In this document: piece after piece, positions 1 to 9,177 of the stretch | Numbering within the stretch: position 1 is the stretch's first letter | Layout of the letters: each line of letters opens with the position of its first letter | Source: AP-15 sp963833745 | GTDB taxonomy: Bacteria; Pseudomonadota; Alphaproteobacteria; ATCC43930; CGMCC-115725 | Assembly (NCBI GenBank): GCA_963833745.1 | Contig: CAWHZD010000003.1 | Span: 62,001 to 126,000, forward strand | DNA length: 64,000 bases | Direction of reading: 5' to 3' | Translations under genes and position numbers: made by a program | Notes under the pieces: model-generated | What the model saw: the letters and a program-made list of their open reading frames with translations, nothing else | Told to the model about the DNA's origin: nothing | The model's database searches: none

Positions 1-27
1 ACTTGACCTCACTTAAGGAGAGTCACC

Positions 28-1497
28 ATGCCGACGCCGCAACGTGTCCAGTATTCCGACGCCATCGAGCCGTTGGTCCAGTTCATCGAGGAGACCCCTC
101 CGGATGAGATCCTGGATCGCACCCTGGACAAGCTGCGTGCCGGAGTGCCAACCCAGACCATGCTGACCGCCTCGGCCCTGGCGGTGACGCGCTCCACCGA
201 CCTGCCGCCGGGTCATCACGGCGGCCCGCTGCATCCCCTGGTCGGCCTGCATGCGATATCGCAGCTGGTCGCGCGCTTGGAAGGCGAGGACCGTTTCCTG
301 CCCGTCATGCAGCATGTGGCGCTGTCGAACAAACACATCCACCACCCGGCGATGGGCCCCTACGCGCTGCTCGAGTTTGCGCCCGAAAACGCCGGCGGCG
401 TCGAGGCGACCAAGGCGGCCTACCTCGCCGCCATCAATCGCGGCGAAAACAACAAGGCGGACCACCTGTTCCTGTGGCTGTGGGACAATGCTCCTCGGAT
501 CGAGGTGTTTGATCTGCTGCTCAGCATAGCGATCCCCAAAAATGTCGTGGACGACCATTACTTCGCCTTTCCCGCGTTCACTTGGCGCGCCATAGAGAAC
601 GAGGCGGTCGATCCGGAATATTTCTCGGTGCTGATGCGGCCGGCGGTGCGCTATGTGTCGCGCTACCCGGTCCCGCCGGCGATCCCGGAGATCGAGATGC
701 TGATCGAGCAGCATGAGCTGATGACCCGGGTCACCCGCCAACAGAGCGGCGACGACGAAACCGCCGCCATCGGCGGGCTCGGAGAAGCCATCGGGCGGGT
801 CGACGTCTTCGCCGACATTCCGGTGCTGATGGCCAAAGCCCTCGGGGACGGACTGTCCCTCGAAGGTGCGGGCGAAGCCCTGTCGATCGGCGCGGCCGGT
901 CTCTTCCTGCGCTCGCTCGGCGGCAATCCGATGGATGTCCACCTCCATACCAGCGCGAACCTGCGGCGCTATCTGCTGAGCTTCGAGGGCTTGAGCCTGC
1001 GCAACAAATTGTTGCTGCTGATGACCTGGCAGTCCGGTCCCGAGATACGGTCGACTGCGGGTCGGTTGCAGCCGGCGCCGCAGCCCGATTGGACCGCCGT
1101 TGCCGCTCTGCCGCCGCGGACGCAAGAGCAGCTGCTCGACGCCATCACCCACAGCATCTACAACCAGCCGCCGACCGATTGGTCTCAGGTCTCCAATCTC
1201 GGGCTGATGCGGGCGGTGCCGGAAGTCAGGGCCACGGTGAACTTAGCCCAGCAATATGTGAATAGCGGCTATGACGCGCAGGCGCTGATCGCACGTCTCG
1301 CCGAGATCGTGTGCCACGACAATTTCACCGAAATGCATGCCTTCAAGCACCACCAGGCGATCGTCGAAGAATTCCACGCCACGCGCGAACCCTGGCGCTG
1401 GATGCATCTGGTCTGTGGCGTCCAGGCCGCGGCGATTTCCTTTGGCAAGAACATGGCGGTCTACGAAGAGGCGCTGGAACTCCTCCACGCCGCGTAG
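28..1497 (+). CDS. hypothetical protein, 489 aa, possibly questin-oxidase-like
   Basis: The start is supported by an AAGGAG ribosome binding site at 15-20. The protein has no signal peptide or membrane segment and looks cytosolic. Conspicuous histidine clusters occur near residue 63 (HHGGPLHPL) and near residue 435 (MHAFKHHQAI), followed by a Trp-rich stretch. This spacing of an N-terminal H-x-x-HPL box and a C-terminal K-HH/W segment faintly recalls the DUF4243/questin oxidase-like family, which are cofactor-poor oxygenases. That is only an impression and the function is unassigned. It is transcribed alone; hairpins follow at 1515-1532 and 1612-1642. Confidence 0.75.
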   Translation: MPTPQRVQYSDAIEPLVQFIEETPPDEILDRTLDKLRAGVPTQTMLTASALAVTRSTDLPPGHHGGPLHPLVGLHAISQLVARLEGEDRFLPVMQHVALSNKHIHHPAMGPYALLEFAPENAGGVEATKAAYLAAINRGENNKADHLFLWLWDNAPRIEVFDLLLSIAIPKNVVDDHYFAFPAFTWRAIENEAVDPEYFSVLMRPAVRYVSRYPVPPAIPEIEMLIEQHELMTRVTRQQSGDDETAAIGGLGEAIGRVDVFADIPVLMAKALGDGLSLEGAGEALSIGAAGLFLRSLGGNPMDVHLHTSANLRRYLLSFEGLSLRNKLLLLMTWQSGPEIRSTAGRLQPAPQPDWTAVAALPPRTQEQLLDAITHSIYNQPPTDWSQVSNLGLMRAVPEVRATVNLAQQYVNSGYDAQALIARLAEIVCHDNFTEMHAFKHHQAIVEEFHATREPWRWMHLVCGVQAAAISFGKNMAVYEEALELLHAA

Positions 1498-1514
1498 CCC
1501 GGGTTAGGCAAGCG

Positions 1515-1532
1515 GGGAGGCATTGTCCTCCC
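1515..1532 (+). terminator. small hairpin after the first gene
   Basis: GGGAGG-cattgt-CCTCCC forms a perfect 6-bp stem with a 6-base loop, 18 bases after the stop codon, followed by GGTTT rather than a clean T run. It may be a weak terminator or a transcript-end stabiliser. Confidence 0.35.
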
Positions 1533-1611
1533 GGTTTGCAGCGCTGGGAAAATGCGATCGAAGCAATGTCACGAACCGGCGCCCCCTGACGGGAGCGGTA
1601 AACGAGCGAAG

Positions 1612-1642
1612 GGGCGTCATCCGCCACGGATGACGCCCTTTT
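1612..1642 (+). terminator. rho-independent terminator
   Basis: GGGCGTCATCC and GGATGACGCCC form an 11-bp perfect stem around the loop GCCAC, followed directly by TTTT. This is the best intrinsic terminator in the window and closes the transcript from the left. The rest of the gap up to 1816 shows no gene. Confidence 0.75.
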
Positions 1643-1816
1643 CCATTCGCGACGTTGTGCGGCTTGGAGTGAGCAAATCGGTTGGTTGACCAGACGCTCT
1701 TCTCAAGCCGGCGTGCTCGTCGCGGGCAGGTTGGTCAACCCGCGTGCTTCGAGGTCGCCGCATCGGCGGCCGCTCGGTGTTGACATCGGCGGTGTTTTCG
1801 GCGCGTTCATCCGCTT

Positions 1817-2143
1817 ATGAGCGCCGTCGCATTCGACACGCTAAAACTTGCCCAGCGGCTTGAGGCTGCGGGCCTCCCGCCGAAACAGGCGCAGGACGTT
1901 GCGAGCGCGCTCTCGGAAACGATCGGCGACGCCGTCGTCACCCGCGAATACCTTGACCTGCGTCTCAGCGAGATGCGCAATGCACTCGATTTGCGCCTCG
2001 GCGAAATCCGCGCCGCAATGGCCACAAAGGTCAAGCTCGCCGAAGCCAAGGGTGAGATCTTGAAGTGGATGTTCGGCGCGGTTGGATTGCAGACCCTGGC
2101 GATCCTCGGGGGTGTGGCGGCATTGATCCGCCTGCTCGGATGA
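1817..2143 (+). CDS. DUF1640/CCDC90-like coiled-coil membrane protein
   Basis: This 108-aa protein starts with a helix carrying LAQRLEAAGLPPKQAQ, continues with a heptad-like stretch (about residues 40-80, YLDLRLSEMRNALDLRLGEI) and ends with one hydrophobic segment (about 86-107). That layout, an amphipathic start, coiled coil and C-terminal membrane anchor, is typical of bacterial DUF1640 proteins, relatives of the mitochondrial CCDC90 family. The role of the bacterial members is unknown. It is convergent with mutS, 13 bases away. Confidence 0.75.
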   Translation: MSAVAFDTLKLAQRLEAAGLPPKQAQDVASALSETIGDAVVTREYLDLRLSEMRNALDLRLGEIRAAMATKVKLAEAKGEILKWMFGAVGLQTLAILGGVAALIRLLG

Positions 2144-2156
2144 GCTGTGCCGAAGC

Positions 2157-4817
2157 TTACTCGCCGACCAGCGCCTTGAGGCGGTAGAGCAGGTCGAGGG
2201 CGTCGCGGGGGGTAAGCTCGTCGGGGCGGGTGTCGCGCAGCACTGCTTCGGCGGCGGGTTCGCGGGGGACGGGTTCGGCGCGGCGGCGGGCGGTGCTGAA
2301 CAACGGCAGGTCGTCGGCGAGGCGGGCGAGGGCACCCCCTTGCTCGCCCTTTTCCAGCACCTCGAGCACCTCTTCGGCGCGGGCGGTGAGCGATTTCGGC
2401 AGGCCGGCGAGCTTGGCGACGTGGATGCCGTAGGAGCGGTCGGCGGCGCCGGGGCCGACCTCGTGCAGAAAGACGACGTCGCCTTTCCATTCCTTGACCC
2501 GCATCGTGTGGCAGGCGAGCGCCGGCAACTTTGCCGCCAGCGCCGTCAACTCGTGATAGTGAGTCGCGAACAGCGTGCGGCAGCGGTTGACCGCATGGAG
2601 ATGCTCGATCGTCGCCCAGGCGATCGACAGCCCGTCAAAGGTCGCGGTGCCGCGGCCGATCTCGTCGAGAATGACAAAGGAGGACGGGCCGGCCTGGTTC
2701 ACGATCGCCGCGGTCTCGACCATCTCGACCATAAACGTCGAGCGGCCACGCGCCAGGTCGTCGGCCGCACCCACCCGGCTGAACAGGCGGTCGACGATGC
2801 CGATGCGGGCGGAGCGCGCCGGCACGTAGGAGCCCATTTGCGCCAGGATTGCGATCAGCGCGTTCTGGCGCAAAAAGGTGCTCTTCCCCGCCATGTTGGG
2901 GCCGGTGACGAGCCAGATCCGCTGTTCGGCGAGGCTGCAGTCGTTGGCGACAAAGCTGCCGCCGGCGCCGGCTGCCCCGAGCCCGGCCTCGACGATCGGA
3001 TGACGCCCGCCCGATATCTCGAAAGCGGTGCCGTCCTCGACCACCGGCCGCACCCAGCCGCCCTCATCCGCGCGCCCGGCCAGTGCCGCCGCCACGTCGA
3101 GGCTCGCCAACGCCGCCGCGGTCTCGGCAATCTCGCTGCGGCGAGCCAAGACCTCACCGGCGAGGTCGTCGTAAAGCCGCAACTCCAATGCGAGGGCGCG
3201 TTCGGCCGCGCTGGCGATCTTGGTTTCGAGCTCGGCGAGCGGCGCCGTCGAATAGCGCTGGGCGCCGGCCATTGTCTGGCGGTGAATGAACTGCGGCCCG
3301 AGCTTGCCGGCGTGGTTGGCCGACACCTCGATGTAATAGCCGATCACGTTGTTGTGGCGGATCTTCAACGCGGCGACCGCGGTCTCGGTGACATATTGCG
3401 CTTGGAGTGCTGCGATCATGCGGCGGCTCTCGTCGCGCAGCCGGCGCCACTCGTCGAGCTCGTCGGAATATCCCGCGGCGATGAAACCGCCGTCGCGGGC
3501 GAAGAGCGGCAATTCCCCGGCGAGCGCGTGCCCGAGCCGATCGACGAGGACGCCATGCTCGCCAAGGCCGCGCCGTGCGGTGGCCAGAAGCTCGGGCAAC
3601 GGCACCAGGCCGGGCTCGGCCAGCATGTCGCGCAATGCCACGGTCTCGCCGAGCGACTGGCGCAGCGCGGCGAGGTCGCGCGGGCCGCCGCGACCGAGGC
3701 TGAGCCTCGTCAGCGCACGCTCGATGTCGGGGCAATGGCGCAGCCGTTCGCGCAGCGCCGTTGCCAATGCCGGGCGATCGATGAAAAAACCGACCGCGTC
3801 GAGGCGGGCGGCGATCGACTGCGCCGCGGTCAGGGGTGCAGCGAGACGATCGGCCAACAGCCGCGCGCCGGCTGCGGTCAGGGTGCGGTCGATCGTCGCC
3901 AGCAGGCTGCCGCGGCGCTCGCCCGAAGCGGTCGTCATCAGTTCGAGATTGCGCCGGGTCGCGGCGTCGATCTGCATGACCGAACCCGGCGTCACCCGAC
4001 GCGGCGGTTCGAGATGCGGTGCCCTTCCGGGCTGGGTTTGGGCCACATAGTCGACCAGCGCCCCGGCCGCGGCGATCTCGGCCCGGCTGAAATTGCCGAA
4101 CCCGTCGAGGGCGCCGACACCGTAAAAGCTGGCGAGCCGCCGCTGGGCGGTGCCGCTCTCGAAACGGGCATTGGGCAGCGGGGTCAGAGCCGGCTTCCAT
4201 TCGCCCAGCATTTCGTAGAGCGCCGGGCGGGTGAGCAGGCGTTCGGGCAATACGATTTCGCCCGGCATCAGACGCGCGAGTTCGCCCGGCAATGCCGGCT
4301 CGCTGGTCGGCGCCAGCGCGAAGGCGCCGGTCGACAAATCGAGCCAGGCGAGGCCGATCTCGCCGCCCACCTCGGCGAGACCGGCCAGATAATTGTGTCG
4401 GCGGGCGTCGAGCAGACCCTCTTCGGTCAGGGTCCCGGCGGTCACGACGCGAACGACGGCGCGGCGCACCGGTCCTTTGGCGCCGCGCTTTCTGGCTTCC
4501 ACCGGATCCTCGATCTGCTCGCAGATCGCGACCTTGAACCCGGCGCGGATCAAGCGCGCCAGATAGATCTCGGCGGTGTGCACCGGCACGCCGCACATCG
4601 GGATGTCGGCGCCGTCGTGGCGACCGCGCTTGGTCAGCGCAATATCGACCGCCTGTGCCGCGGCGACCGCGTCGTCAAAGAACAGCTCGAAGAAATCGCC
4701 CATCCGGAAAAACAGCAGGCTACCCGGATGGGCTCGCTTGATCTCGAAATACTGCGCCATCACCGGCGAGGCGGCAGCCGCGGCGATGTCGGGATCGGGG
4801 CGCAGGGGTGCGGTCAT
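2157..4817 (-). CDS. mutS: DNA mismatch repair protein MutS
   Basis: MutS recognises base mismatches and small loops and, with MutL, starts excision repair. The frame is open upstream to 5015, but the start at 4817 gives an 886-aa protein of normal length that begins shortly before the mismatch-binding domain. The Phe-x-Glu mismatch-reading motif is at residues 41-44 (DFFE). The ATPase domain carries Walker A GPNMAGKST near residue 637 and Walker B LDEIGRG near 716, and the clamp and lever regions lie between. It is divergent from the gene at 4901. No frame damage is seen over the whole length. Confidence 0.97.
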   Translation of the reverse strand: MTAPLRPDPDIAAAAASPVMAQYFEIKRAHPGSLLFFRMGDFFELFFDDAVAAAQAVDIALTKRGRHDGADIPMCGVPVHTAEIYLARLIRAGFKVAICEQIEDPVEARKRGAKGPVRRAVVRVVTAGTLTEEGLLDARRHNYLAGLAEVGGEIGLAWLDLSTGAFALAPTSEPALPGELARLMPGEIVLPERLLTRPALYEMLGEWKPALTPLPNARFESGTAQRRLASFYGVGALDGFGNFSRAEIAAAGALVDYVAQTQPGRAPHLEPPRRVTPGSVMQIDAATRRNLELMTTASGERRGSLLATIDRTLTAAGARLLADRLAAPLTAAQSIAARLDAVGFFIDRPALATALRERLRHCPDIERALTRLSLGRGGPRDLAALRQSLGETVALRDMLAEPGLVPLPELLATARRGLGEHGVLVDRLGHALAGELPLFARDGGFIAAGYSDELDEWRRLRDESRRMIAALQAQYVTETAVAALKIRHNNVIGYYIEVSANHAGKLGPQFIHRQTMAGAQRYSTAPLAELETKIASAAERALALELRLYDDLAGEVLARRSEIAETAAALASLDVAAALAGRADEGGWVRPVVEDGTAFEISGGRHPIVEAGLGAAGAGGSFVANDCSLAEQRIWLVTGPNMAGKSTFLRQNALIAILAQMGSYVPARSARIGIVDRLFSRVGAADDLARGRSTFMVEMVETAAIVNQAGPSSFVILDEIGRGTATFDGLSIAWATIEHLHAVNRCRTLFATHYHELTALAAKLPALACHTMRVKEWKGDVVFLHEVGPGAADRSYGIHVAKLAGLPKSLTARAEEVLEVLEKGEQGGALARLADDLPLFSTARRRAEPVPREPAAEAVLRDTRPDELTPRDALDLLYRLKALVGE

Positions 4818-4900
4818 CGGCAGGGGTGCCAGGATGGCGGACAGAGACAGGCATTTGACGGTAGCATGCGCGGCGGGCGGGTGCGAAAGAGAGGATCGGC

Positions 4901-5425
4901 ATGACCGAGGCTCCAGCGTCATTTCCGGTGGTTCGCGAGGCGGTGGCCTCGTTCCCGGATCGCGAGCATTTTCATAAAGCGGTGTCGAACCTGCTCGCTG
5001 CCGGCTTTGCCCCAAGCGATTTGTCGGTGCTGGCCTCGCACGATTCGCTTGCCGCAGCGGGCGAACCCGATGTCGCCAAGCCGGCGCTCCTGCCGTCCGG
5101 CCTCAACGACGAGATCAAATATCTCGCGCCGCTGACGGTTGCCGGCATCGTCGTGCTGTCGGGCGGACCAATCGCGGCGGCGGTGGCGGCGCTGGTCGGC
5201 GCCGGGCTCGGCGGGGCGGCGTTGAAGGAATTGTTCGACGACTACACAGCACCTCGCCACAGCGCTGATTTTCGCGCGGCCTTACACGCTGGGGCGGCGC
5301 TGCTGTGGGTGCGCTGCGAGGATCCCGACCGCGAACTAACCGCCACCCGTATCCTCGAAGTGGCCGGCGGGCGCCATGTTCACATTCACGGCCGCGGGTC
5401 GAACACCGCGCCAACCCGCGCCTAG
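4901..5425 (+). CDS. small protein with GSP17M-like N-terminus and Gly/Ala membrane hairpin
   Basis: This 174-aa protein starts with a pattern (ASFPDREHFHKAVSNLLAAG) reminiscent of the general-stress-protein-17M-like domain, in which a short alpha/beta unit precedes a glycine-rich hydrophobic hairpin. The hydrophobic stretch is at about residues 77-108 (VAGIVVLSGGPIAAAVAALV and following). The C-terminal part is soluble and ends His-rich. It is probably an inner-membrane stress-related protein; the exact function is unknown. It is divergent from mutS with an 83-bp shared promoter region. Confidence 0.65.
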   Translation: MTEAPASFPVVREAVASFPDREHFHKAVSNLLAAGFAPSDLSVLASHDSLAAAGEPDVAKPALLPSGLNDEIKYLAPLTVAGIVVLSGGPIAAAVAALVGAGLGGAALKELFDDYTAPRHSADFRAALHAGAALLWVRCEDPDRELTATRILEVAGGRHVHIHGRGSNTAPTRA

Positions 5426-5439
5426 CGGGATCTAACCCC

Positions 5440-6656
5440 TTGCTCTCCAGACTTTCTCCGGGACCGGGCGTCCCCGTGGACGATGCGTTTGACAAGGCCG
5501 TGCAGGCAGCCATAAGCCGAGCTGCCGCTTCCGGAAATTTGGACGACATCGAGAAGGCAGCCTCCATCTCCAAAACATTGGCGGAGGCTGAGAAGAGCGG
5601 CTCGGAAGCAAAGAATGCTCGCCGACAATTACGATTGCAGTCGATTACGTCGTTTTCATCCATTCTTGTACCCATAGTTTCACTTCTCGCCTTGGTTGGG
5701 ACCATCTACATCCAAGGGCAACAATTGCGGGAAACTCAGCAGCAAAATAGCGCTCAGCTTGAAGACACGCAGTGGCGTGACTTTCTGACGACGCTCCGCG
5801 CATCTAAAGACCTATTTGAATCCGATGTGACCGTCGCGCCGCGACTTAGGTCTTTTTTCCACTCGACACGGTATGGTGACCAAGCCAAAGACATCTCGAT
5901 TCACATAATGGGCCGGCTGACCAGTCCCGCCGGATTCGAGGACCTCTATAGTATCGCCTTCGGTGACGTAAGCCCCGATGTGTTTCCAGAAGTCCTCGAT
6001 GTCGCCAGAGCACTCTATAATACTCGGGCGGTTGTTGTTAGCGAATGCCGCGATTTAAGTTCTCAATATAAGCTTCCAAATGAGGCCTACCTAGGATTGT
6101 GTACGAGAGAGATATCGCCTACCGATCTCGCAAAAGCATTGGGTACATCATTTCCACAACGAGGTTTTGAGCTGAGGCAGGCCGAATTCGCGTTGAACGA
6201 TGAGATGATCTTCATGTCAGAAAAAATCGGCAGCTACCTAAGGTCAAACTACGGCGTCAACTCGCGTGATGAGATTAATACTCGTCAGCCCTTAGATCTC
6301 CATGATATTGTACTCGCGCAGGTGGATTTATCTAATGTCGACTTGCCAACGCAAATCTTCAAAGCGTAAATTTCACCAATGTGACCCTAAACGAGGCCGA
6401 CCTCACGACGAGCAAATATGGCCACATTGCGTTACTTGGGTCAAACTGGTGGGATGCAAAGAGTATTAATCAAGATCTGTTGGATTTTCTGATCCAACAT
6501 CAATATCCATTTTTCGTTCCAGGCCTTAGCTTCGGGTCAGTACCATCGCCGACGCCAGAGCACTACAGTGGCCGGATTAGGGTATTGTGCCGATCACCCT
6601 GCCCCTCTTGTCAGACTGACAATCTCAAATTCGGACCACCGAAAACAGCGAACTGA
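5440..6656 (+). CDS. frameshifted membrane protein with pentapeptide-repeat C-terminus
   Basis: Two frames join into one protein of about 405 aa. The first frame (start TTG 5440 or GTG 5476, stop 6369) has a basic/acidic helix, one membrane segment (SILVPIVSLLALVGTIYI) and a soluble domain. It ends in the pentapeptide-like run LHDIVLAQVDLSNVD. The same A(D/N)LxxV pattern continues in the other frame as LANANLQSVNFTNVTLNEAD. Adding one C near 6342-6344 restores continuity. The base composition is clearly more AT-rich than the neighbours, with codons such as AAT, ATA and TAT, which suggests recent acquisition. Pentapeptide repeats form a right-handed beta helix used as a protein- or DNA-mimic scaffold. 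The function here is unknown. Confidence 0.7.
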
Positions 6657-6762
6657 CCGATCGAAAGCAGTACCGGCGCCGGATGCGGACATCCACGGCC
6701 GCCCATCGGGCACTAAGGGAAACGGGAGCTGATGGTCGTTACGTCACCGGCAGGGTGATTGA

Positions 6763-7743
6763 ATGAGACGGCGAGAGCTGATGCTCCTGGTGACGGGCGT
6801 AACGACGGTGACGCGAGCCGTCCGCGCACAGCAGAAGGCATTGCCGGTGATCGGCTTCCTCGGCGCCGCGTCGCCAGGCCCGTTTGCACCGTATTTGGCC
6901 GCATTCCACCGAGGACTGAGAGAAACTGGCTACGTCAAGGGACAGAACGTGGCGATCGAATACCGCTGGGCAGAGGGCCGCTATGATCGGCTGCCGTCAT
7001 TGGCCGCCGATCTCGTCGGCCGTAAGGTCGACGTGATCTTCACCGGTGGTGGCATCCCTTCGGCGCTAGCGGCGAAAAACGCGACCTCTACGATCCCGAT
7101 CGTCTTCACGGGCGGCGGCGATCCAGTGACGGCCGGCCTGGTCGCCAGCTTCAGCCGGCCGGGCGGAAACCTCACCGGCATGAGCTTCTTCTCCAACGAG
7201 CTGAGCGTGAAGCGGCTAAAGCTGCTGTGCGAACTGGTCCCACAGGCCAGGATGATCGCGCTGTTGGTGAACCCAACTAACCCGATTAATGAGTCAACGA
7301 TACGAGACGCGCAGGAAGCTGTGCGCGCGAGCGGGGTGCAACTTCAAATCCTCAAGGCCAGTACCGAGAGCGATTTCGAAAGCGCCTTCGCCTCCCTGGT
7401 CCAAGGGAATGCCGGCGCGCTCGCCATCGGCAGCGATCCGTTATTTAACAGCTGGCGCGAAGAGCTCGTGGCGCTGGCAGCACGCCATGCGGTTCCGGCC
7501 ATCTACGAATGGCGTGAATTTGCCGCGAGCGGCGGCCTGATCAGCTATGGATCGAGCCTTACCAGTACATGGCAAGGAGCTGGGGTCTATGTCGGCCGGA
7601 TTCTCGCGGGTGCCAAACCCGCCGAGCTGCCGGTCCAGCGACCGACCAAATTCGAGCTGGTGATCAATCTCAAGACCGCCAAAGCGCTCGGCCTCACGAT
7701 CCCGCCATCGATCCTCGCCCGCGCCGACGAGTTGATCGAGTGA
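6763..7743 (+). CDS. TrpX-like ABC transporter substrate-binding protein
   Basis: This 326-aa protein belongs to the ABC sub_bind family (DUF534), periplasmic lipoprotein-like or Tat/Sec-exported binding proteins. It opens with MRRRELMLL and a hydrophobic stretch ending AVRAQQ, followed by the family hallmarks VIGFLG, HRGLRETGYVKGQNV, YRWAEGRYDRLP, DPVTAGLVASFSRPGGN and the C-terminal IPPSILARADELIE. No permease or ATPase gene lies next to it. Such orphan copies are numerous in Bradyrhizobium-like genomes. The ligand is unknown. Confidence 0.9.
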   Translation: MRRRELMLLVTGVTTVTRAVRAQQKALPVIGFLGAASPGPFAPYLAAFHRGLRETGYVKGQNVAIEYRWAEGRYDRLPSLAADLVGRKVDVIFTGGGIPSALAAKNATSTIPIVFTGGGDPVTAGLVASFSRPGGNLTGMSFFSNELSVKRLKLLCELVPQARMIALLVNPTNPINESTIRDAQEAVRASGVQLQILKASTESDFESAFASLVQGNAGALAIGSDPLFNSWREELVALAARHAVPAIYEWREFAASGGLISYGSSLTSTWQGAGVYVGRILAGAKPAELPVQRPTKFELVINLKTAKALGLTIPPSILARADELIE

Positions 7744-7931
7744 GGCGACCACACCGGCAACGCTCGGCAGTGTGGTGATAACAAGCACTCGTTGGCATCG
7801 CTTCCGGATCCGAAACCTGAGTCCGATCGACGCTTGATGATGTATCCTCAGCGTGATGCTCAGGACTGTAGTGAATAAGGTGGGTTAACAGCGCTGGCGA
7901 CATTCCGTGAATTTGGCTGGTGCTTTGCTCC

Positions 7932-8693
7932 TCAATCCATCAGCAGGCCGCCGGAAAGGTTGACCGACTCGCCGGTGATATAGGCCGCTTCGTCGGAGGC
8001 GAGAAAGGCCGCGACCCGCGCCACGTCGTCGGGAACCGAAAGACGCCCCAGCGGGATCAGCTTTTCGCGCTCCGCGGTCTGCGGCAATCCATATTGCCGC
8101 TGCTGTGCTTCGAGAGCCGAGCGCATCGCGGTGTCGACGACGATCCCCGGGCAGATCGCGTTGACCCGGACGCCGTGCGGCGCCATCTCGCGCGCCAATG
8201 CCTGGGTGAGGCCGACGACCGCAAATTTGCTGGCGCTGTAGCCGGCGAAAAAAGCGCTGCCGGTCTTTCCGGCCCACGAGGCGAGGTTGACGAGCGCGCC
8301 CGAACGGCGCGCGACCATGTGCGGCAGCACCGCCCGGCTGGCGGTAAACACACCCTCGACGTTAACTCTCAGCATCGCCCGCAAAGCGTCGAGCGGCATG
8401 TCGAGCGCCGGCCCGGTCCAGCAGATGCCGGCATTGTTGACGAGCACGTCAATCTTGCCGAAATGCGCAAGCGTCGCGTCTACCGCGCGGCCGACCTCGT
8501 CCTCCGAGGTCAAGTCCGCGGTCAGGGCGAGCCCGCCGAGTTCAGCCGCCACCCGCTGCGCCGTCCCGCCGTCGCGGTCGAGCACGGCCACCGCCATGCC
8601 GTCGCCCGCCAGCCGCCGCGCGATCTCGCGGCCGATCCCGCCACCGCCGCCGGTCACCAGCCCGACGCGGCCGTTCAGCGCATACATCGCCAC
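7932..8693 (-). CDS. short-chain dehydrogenase/reductase
   Basis: This is a classical SDR of 253 aa. The cofactor-binding motif TGGGGGIG is at about residues 15-22, NNAG near 88, the active-site serine is in VNLASW, YSASK is the catalytic Tyr-Lys, and the C-terminus reads SGGLLMD. An acidic residue after beta-2 (VLDRD) favours NAD. The substrate cannot be predicted. It lies four bases downstream of the DUF29 gene on the same strand and may be part of that transcript. Confidence 0.92.
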   Translation of the reverse strand: MAMYALNGRVGLVTGGGGGIGREIARRLAGDGMAVAVLDRDGGTAQRVAAELGGLALTADLTSEDEVGRAVDATLAHFGKIDVLVNNAGICWTGPALDMPLDALRAMLRVNVEGVFTASRAVLPHMVARRSGALVNLASWAGKTGSAFFAGYSASKFAVVGLTQALAREMAPHGVRVNAICPGIVVDTAMRSALEAQQRQYGLPQTAEREKLIPLGRLSVPDDVARVAAFLASDEAAYITGESVNLSGGLLMD

Positions 8694-8697
8694 TTCC

Positions 8698-9177
8698 CTA
8701 CTTCCCCCGATCGGCCGGGAGCCAACCCGGATCGAGAATTTCGTCGATACTGAACTGGCAGGATTCCGGAAAGGCGCCTACTCGCAACCGCATTTGCCGC
8801 GCAGCGTTCCGACGAGCTATCGGATAGTAACGATCGAGGATTTGGGCGGGATAAGTCCGTAGGCTCGGACTGTCCTCAACCAACTCGACGATGTGATCGC
8901 GCTGCTCGGCGATCGTACCGAGCCAGCCTGACGAACGCCTGTTCGGCTGGACCCAGCATTTCAGCAAATGAGCGAGCAGCACGCTCAGGCGGTTGCGGAT
9001 TTCGCGGCGGTCGCTGCGCGCCATCCCTTCGAGTTCCTCGGCGATGTTTTCGAGGTCGAGGGCAGCGGTCTCGCCGTGCCGGGCATGCTGCGCCTGATCC
9101 TCGAGCCAGGCGACGAAATCGGCTTCGTAGGCGGGTGCGTTTGCCGGGCGGATCATGCTGACATCCCTTTTCCTCAT
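8698..9177 (-). CDS. DUF29 domain-containing protein
   Basis: This 159-aa protein has the DUF29 pattern: YEADFVAWLEDQAQ, then LDLENIAEELEGMARSDRRE, LLAHLLKCWVQPNRRSSGW and IAEQRDHI. The family is abundant in cyanobacteria and alphaproteobacteria and has no known function. Its ATG overlaps the TGA of the cyclase-like gene (ATGA at 9174-9177), so the two are translationally coupled. An alternative start at 9156 (MIRPANAP) would also keep the whole domain. Confidence 0.88.
   Translation of the reverse strand: MRKRDVSMIRPANAPAYEADFVAWLEDQAQHARHGETAALDLENIAEELEGMARSDRREIRNRLSVLLAHLLKCWVQPNRRSSGWLGTIAEQRDHIVELVEDSPSLRTYPAQILDRYYPIARRNAARQMRLRVGAFPESCQFSIDEILDPGWLPADRGK

Noticed and set aside
1817..2143. 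Toxin-antitoxin component
   Set aside because: The coiled coil plus C-terminal membrane segment fits DUF1640, and there is no partner gene.
2340..4904. 854-aa open frame on the plus strand over mutS
   Set aside because: It is antisense to an intact mutS and arises from the high-GC codon bias. Its sequence is Arg/Gly/Gln-rich without any family motif.
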